Below, in pieces: positions 42,107 through 45,641 of a stretch of 45,641 nucleotides of DNA (its first letter is position 1; the number at the start of each line of letters is the position of its first letter). The DNA lies in contig JAVIYP010000019.1 in NCBI GenBank assembly GCA_031323845.1, positions 1 to 45,641 of the forward strand, written 5' to 3'. The notes beneath the pieces are model-generated. The model had not been told where the DNA came from, ran no database searches, and saw only the letters and a list, made by a program, of their open reading frames with translations. Position numbers and translations under genes: made by a program. This DNA comes from PUPG01 sp031323845 (GTDB lineage: Bacteria; Bacteroidota; Bacteroidia; Bacteroidales; UBA7960).

Positions 42107-43921
42107 ATGCGTACTGCTGTTGTTACTTGGTTCTTTTTGTTGTTATTTGTTTTGATGAACATTCCCGCTTATGGTCAGCACCCTGAGTGGATGGAGCGCG
42201 ACGGGTTACCCAAAGGAATGACGCCCGAGGAGGAGTTGCGGAGGCACGAGATCGGCCTCCAGTTCGTACCTACTGCACCGCCGGAAGGCCCGGTGAAAGG
42301 GTTTGCCGAGTTCAACAGGCTGCAGGGGGTGCTGATACGCTATCCCCTGGGTATTCCGCTGAGCCTGGTAGCAGCCATGTCGGAACACGCCACCGTGTAC
42401 ACCGTAGTAGGCAGCAGCTGGCAGCAGAATCAGGCAGTAAGTGCATACAGCGGTGCAGGCGTTAACCTCGACAACTGCGAATTTATCATTGCCCCTACCA
42501 ACAGTGTATGGACGCGCGACTATGGCCCATGGTTCATTGCCGACGGAAACGGCGAAGTGGCTATTCTGGACTTCCCCTACAACAGGCCCAGGCCCAGCGA
42601 CGATGCCATCCCACAGGTAATGGCTGACTATTTCGGTGTTGAACGTTATGGAATGAGCGTGGTGCATACCGGCGGCAACTATATGAGCGACGGCATGGGT
42701 GTCGGAGCTTCTACCGACCTGGTGTGGGAAGAAAACAGCAATAACCAGAACTTTGTCCTGGGACAAATGTCGGATTTTGCAGGCATTGACACCTACCATG
42801 TGACTATAGACGCCCAGGGCGATTACATCAAGCATATTGATACGTGGGCAAAGTTTCTGGATGTGGACAAGATCATGATTGCCGAAGTGCCGTCAACGCA
42901 CCCCAGGTATTGGGCCTACGAACAGGTTGCCAATTATTTTGCTTCACAGATCAGCTCTTATGGTACGCCATACCAGGTGTTCCGCGTGTATGCTCCCAAC
43001 GGGCAGCCCTATACGAACGCCCTGATCCTGAACGAAAGGGTTTATATGCCCATTACCGGGTCATCGTGGGATGCGGCCGCTATACAGGCTTATGAAGAAG
43101 CCATGCCGGGGTATGAGGTGCTGGGCTTTACCGGCAGCTGGCAGTCGACAGATGCCCTGCATTGCCGGGTAAAAGACATCTCCGATCTGGGGATGCTGCA
43201 CATTGAGCATGTGCCCCTGCACGGACATCATGAATACCAGTCGGTTTTTGAAGTAGAGGCCGGCATTACGGCATACAGCGGGGCGGCCCTTTACACGGAT
43301 TCCCTTTTTGTGATCTATAAGAGCAACGAAAACGCCTTCGACACCATTCCGATGGTGCATGCATCAGGAAACACCTATACCGGGCAAATCCCTGTAGCTC
43401 CCGGCGACACCCTGATCACCTATTACCTTTCAGCATCCGATGCTTCCGGCCGCAGGGAAACATGGCCGCTGATCGGAGCCCCGGGTGCACGTTCGTTCAC
43501 CATTGATGATGCTCCGGAAATGTATACCGTTACTTTTATTGTTGAAGATGAAGACGGTGCCGAGATCAACGACGCCGTAATTACCCTGGATAACGTTACC
43601 AATCCGCCGGGCGATTATGTCTTTGTCGTCAGCGAAAGCGGCACCAGGACGTTCACCATTGTGCGCTCCTGCTTTGCAACCATCCAGGATCAGCTGCCGG
43701 TCAGCAGCGACACACAGGTGGAGCAAGTCATGTACCACATCCCCGGAGATGCCAATGGCGACGGTGTTGTGAATATCCTCGACGTGGTTTCCATCGTCAA
43801 TTATTTTACCGGCGTAGCTCCCGATAACTTCTGCTTTGAGAATGCAGACCAAAATGAAGACGGCGTAATTGATGTTATCGACCTGATCAACACGGTGAAT
43901 ATTTTTGTCAACGACCAGTGA
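42107..43921 (+). CDS. Secreted peptidylarginine deiminase-like protein with C-terminal dockerin-type repeats
   Basis: This 604-residue exported protein has a signal peptide to about residue 23 (ending NIPAYGQ). The catalytic domain (about 60-375) follows Porphyromonas PPAD: TRDYGPW (Asp138), KHIDTWAKF (His243, Asp245) and STDALHCRV (Cys353). FPYNRPRP gives Arg160 and Arg162, placed exactly 22 and 24 residues after the Asp, as PPAD Arg152/154 are after Asp130. In PPAD those arginines hold the substrate C-terminal carboxylate. A beta-sandwich (about 385-465) and another beta domain follow. Two dockerin-like calcium loops end the chain (DANGDGVVNILD, 548-559; DQNEDGVIDVID, 581-592). No typical type IX sorting tail is seen. 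An agmatine deiminase function is less likely given the signal and arginines. Confidence 0.88.
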   Translation: MRTAVVTWFFLLLFVLMNIPAYGQHPEWMERDGLPKGMTPEEELRRHEIGLQFVPTAPPEGPVKGFAEFNRLQGVLIRYPLGIPLSLVAAMSEHATVYTVVGSSWQQNQAVSAYSGAGVNLDNCEFIIAPTNSVWTRDYGPWFIADGNGEVAILDFPYNRPRPSDDAIPQVMADYFGVERYGMSVVHTGGNYMSDGMGVGASTDLVWEENSNNQNFVLGQMSDFAGIDTYHVTIDAQGDYIKHIDTWAKFLDVDKIMIAEVPSTHPRYWAYEQVANYFASQISSYGTPYQVFRVYAPNGQPYTNALILNERVYMPITGSSWDAAAIQAYEEAMPGYEVLGFTGSWQSTDALHCRVKDISDLGMLHIEHVPLHGHHEYQSVFEVEAGITAYSGAALYTDSLFVIYKSNENAFDTIPMVHASGNTYTGQIPVAPGDTLITYYLSASDASGRRETWPLIGAPGARSFTIDDAPEMYTVTFIVEDEDGAEINDAVITLDNVTNPPGDYVFVVSESGTRTFTIVRSCFATIQDQLPVSSDTQVEQVMYHIPGDANGDGVVNILDVVSIVNYFTGVAPDNFCFENADQNEDGVIDVIDLINTVNIFVNDQ

Positions 43922-43934
43922 AGCTTTTTACCGG

Positions 43935-43963
43935 CCGTCGGAGGTACACTCCGGCGGTTTTTT
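43935..43963 (+). terminator. Rho-independent terminator after the deiminase-like gene
   Basis: A 9-bp stem, CCGTCGGAG / CTCCGGCGG with one G-U pair and loop GTACA, is followed by TTTTTTA. Confidence 0.88.
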
Positions 43964-45239
43964 ATTGCCCGCCTCCTATCACCTCATATTCCAGAGGATC
44001 TTCTTCTTCGGGAGGTGCTGATCTTTCGGCAATTTCACGGTAAAAGATGATACTCTGGAGGTCGTTGATCAGCCGGGTCAGGTCGCGGCTGGTATTTCCA
44101 AGCAGTATGAGTGTGGCGTCGTCGTCTACGAAACGCTTGAAGGCGGTGCGGAAGCCGTTCCATCGTCCGGGGTGGTGTACCACATGGTTGTCGAGATAGC
44201 TTTGCAGGCGCCAGCCCATGCCATAACGCACCGGCCGTCCATTGGCCAGGAGCGTGTATTCAAATGCTTGCTGCCATAGAGAGTCGGGCAACAGCCTGTT
44301 GTTGCTGATGGCCCTGTCCCACTTATACAGGTCAAGGGTGTTCGAATAGATGCCTTTATCGCCCATTACACCATCGTGGTGGACATCAGGGATCACGATA
44401 TAGCGGTTGCGCCATAGTCTGAACCCGTATGCCCTGTCGGAAGTCATTGGTGCTTCGCTATGGGGGTTATACACGAAGCTGTGGTGCATTTCGAGGGGCT
44501 CAAAGATGTGCTGATGGATGAAATCGGCATAGCTTTGTCCTGAGACTCTTTCTATGAGGAGCCCGAGAAAAGCATATCCGGTATTTGAATAGGCGAAGCG
44601 TGATCCTGCCCTAAAGTCGACAGGCCGTGGGTACTTCAGGAAGAGTTGCAGCATATCTTCGTTGTTTGGGCGGTGGCGGTGCTGCCAGTACCTTTCGACC
44701 ATCCACATATAATTTTGCAGGCCACTGGTGTGTGTGAGCAGGTGGCGGACGGTGATGTTTGGCCAGGGAAATTCGGGAATGTGTTTGGTCAGGGTGTCGT
44801 CGATCGAAAGCAATCCCTCATGGTGCAGCATGAGAACGGCGGTGGCGGTAAATGTTTTAGTGATGCTTGCCAGCTGAAATGGTGTTTCCTGTCGCAGGGG
44901 GGTATGGTTCCTGAAGTCGCTGAAGCCGAAGCTTCGGTTAACAAGCACCGTGCCATGCCGGGCGACCAGCACACTGCCGTTAAAGCGCTGAGCCAGCAGG
45001 TAGCGAGTGATGCTGTCTTCAAAAAAGAAGAGTTCATCATCGGTAAAGGTTGTCAAGAGCGTTTCTTTTACTATTTCAGGAGCAGGGGTGTCGGAGATGT
45101 CCTCGCGTGCTGCCAGGCCGGCAAGCAAGAGCAGGGCAAAGGCAAGCATCATAAAGAGCACATTGCCCTTATGCGCTGCAATACGGTAAATGAGGTTTGT
45201 TCCCGGCTCAGTATGTTTTTTTGTATTGACGGCCCTCAT
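43962..45239 (-). CDS. Serine hydrolase, beta-lactamase class C / penicillin-binding-like
   Basis: This 425-residue protein has an N-terminal membrane anchor (about 26-43, VLFMMLAFALLLLAGLAA) with the catalytic domain outside. The SxxK motif is SITK (Ser125-Lys128), YxN is YSN (217-219), and HPG near residue 360 takes the place of KTG, as in Beta-lactamase (PF00144) family esterases and D-amino peptidases. HLLTHTSGL is also typical. Such proteins may act on peptidoglycan peptides or D-peptides; antibiotic hydrolysis is not implied. It converges on the deiminase gene and overlaps the last bases of its terminator. Confidence 0.9.
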   Translation of the reverse strand: MRAVNTKKHTEPGTNLIYRIAAHKGNVLFMMLAFALLLLAGLAAREDISDTPAPEIVKETLLTTFTDDELFFFEDSITRYLLAQRFNGSVLVARHGTVLVNRSFGFSDFRNHTPLRQETPFQLASITKTFTATAVLMLHHEGLLSIDDTLTKHIPEFPWPNITVRHLLTHTSGLQNYMWMVERYWQHRHRPNNEDMLQLFLKYPRPVDFRAGSRFAYSNTGYAFLGLLIERVSGQSYADFIHQHIFEPLEMHHSFVYNPHSEAPMTSDRAYGFRLWRNRYIVIPDVHHDGVMGDKGIYSNTLDLYKWDRAISNNRLLPDSLWQQAFEYTLLANGRPVRYGMGWRLQSYLDNHVVHHPGRWNGFRTAFKRFVDDDATLILLGNTSRDLTRLINDLQSIIFYREIAERSAPPEEEDPLEYEVIGGGQ

Positions 45240-45441
45240 GACATCTTTTCAAAATCAAAGATGCAAAAATACAAAAAGAAAACATCACACGCATCATGCA
45301 TTCAAGACCCGGGATATCCTGCCGGCACATCCGGTTTTCGGGCTGCAGCGCTGTTATGCGGAGGCTTTCCTGGTTCTCTTAAGGCTGTACTTACCGGCAG
45401 GGCACTACCGCACATGGCGATGCAAATTTTAAAAAAATTCT

Positions 45442-45470
45442 TTTGGGGATAAAAAAAATGCTTACTTTTG
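45442..45470 (+). promoter_or_regulatory. Strong promoter ahead of the tRNA-like units
   Basis: -33 TTTG (45442-45445), a 17-nt spacer and -7 TACTTTTG (45463-45470) match the Bacteroidota consensus completely. It points at the tRNA-like units, the first of which starts 37 nt later. The preceding stretch 45240-45441 shows no gene. Confidence 0.8.
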
Positions 45471-45507
45471 CATTTCCAAACCGAGAGGGTATTAGAGTTA
45501 CAGACCA

Positions 45508-45565
45508 CTCCCTGGCTCAGTCGGTTAGAGTCCCGCAACTGCGGGATTAATCAGAGGGCCGGGAG
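45508..45565 (+). ncRNA. tRNA-Asn-like unit 1 (truncated, with hairpin insert)
   Basis: The unit has a tRNA D-arm (GCTCAGTCGGTTAGAG, 45515-45530), then a perfect hairpin TCCCGCA-AC-TGCGGGA (45531-45546). TTAATCAGAGGG (45547-45558) is identical to the 3' side of a tRNA-Asn anticodon loop and stem (GUUAAUCAG...). It ends CCGGGAG with no TTCGA loop and no 3' acceptor, so it is not a complete tRNA. CTCCC at its 5' end can pair with the terminal GGGAG. The next unit starts 77 bp on, after an AT-rich linker. Confidence 0.6.
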
Positions 45566-45582
45566 ACAAAATGAAAAAATAT

Positions 45583-45641
45583 TCCTCCTTAGCTCAGTCG
45601 GTTAGAGTCCCGTACCTACGGGATTAATCAGAGGGCCGGGA
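45583..45641 (+). ncRNA. tRNA-Asn-like unit 2 (cut by window end)
   Basis: The unit starts TCCTCCTTAGCTCAGTCGG, which reads as a normal tRNA acceptor strand plus D-arm. It then carries hairpin TCCCGTA-CC-TACGGGA (45608-45623) and TTAATCAGAGGGCCGGGA. Relative to unit 1 the sixth stem pair changed from C-G to T-A, keeping the hairpin perfect. The 3' part lies beyond the window, so completeness cannot be judged. Confidence 0.55.

Noticed and set aside
45508..45581. Calling unit 1 a functional tRNA-Asn
   Set aside because: The T-loop, 3' acceptor and 5' anticodon strand are missing, and the hairpin cannot form a 7-nt anticodon loop.

Overview
The window looks like a chromosomal segment of a Bacteroidota bacterium, probably Bacteroidales or a relative. 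The signs are promoters of the -33 TTTG / -7 TAnnTTTG type, A-rich leaders with little Shine-Dalgarno signal, paired methylmalonyl-CoA mutase subunits, and a sigma-54 activator / LptE / SecG / GroES / GroEL run. A secreted homologue of the Porphyromonas peptidylarginine deiminase points the same way. The genus cannot be read from the sequence.

Layout. 7-1255: apparently intact IS3-family element with a -1 frameshift. 1256-4816: surface-polysaccharide genes (UDP-HexNAc 2-epimerase, flippase, WlbA/WbpB-like dehydrogenase). 4871-9584 (minus): a very long KamA-like radical SAM protein, a repeat block, a second flippase and a 70-residue orphan. 9672-11902 (minus): tRNA-Arg(CCU) and metG. 12001-16981 (plus): sigma-54 activator, LptE-like lipoprotein, an unknown gene, secG, terminator, groES, groEL, terminator. 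17060-21666 (minus): cyclophilin, lipoprotein, DUF3108-like protein, leuS. 21817-25924 (plus): mutA-mutB. 25943-27824 (minus): transaldolase-like protein and a GNAT acetyltransferase. 28334-35327 (plus): SPOR lipoprotein, hutI, RlmL-like methyltransferase, pfkA, priA. 35334-39291 (minus): FtsB/DivIC-like protein, tsaB, HlyD-type adaptor, TolC. 39476-43921 (plus): TIGR01777 epimerase, radA, secreted peptidylarginine deiminase-like protein. 43962-45239 (minus): serine hydrolase. 45442 to the end: a strong promoter followed by tandem tRNA-like units cut by the window edge.

Most genes are ordinary core functions: protein synthesis and folding, DNA repair and restart, propionyl/succinyl-CoA metabolism, glycolysis and envelope assembly. 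Two non-coding signals are not explained by them. First, a composite repeat is shared by the 5' flanks of three unrelated genes (wecB-like, kamA-like, GNAT). In gene orientation it has AT-rich octamers, a hexamer joint, TGCACATC octamers, TCAGCATCTTAG and then a G-poor spacer of 47-60 nt to the ATG. Two copies continue outward into heptamer words and are bounded by promoter-like -7 elements, so the repeats may be transcribed leaders. The third is cut by the IS3 element. Second, the window ends in two units of 77-bp period that resemble tRNA-Asn with the 5' half of the anticodon arm replaced by a perfect hairpin, the hairpins differing by one compensatory base-pair change. These two signals are the best candidates for undescribed biology here.
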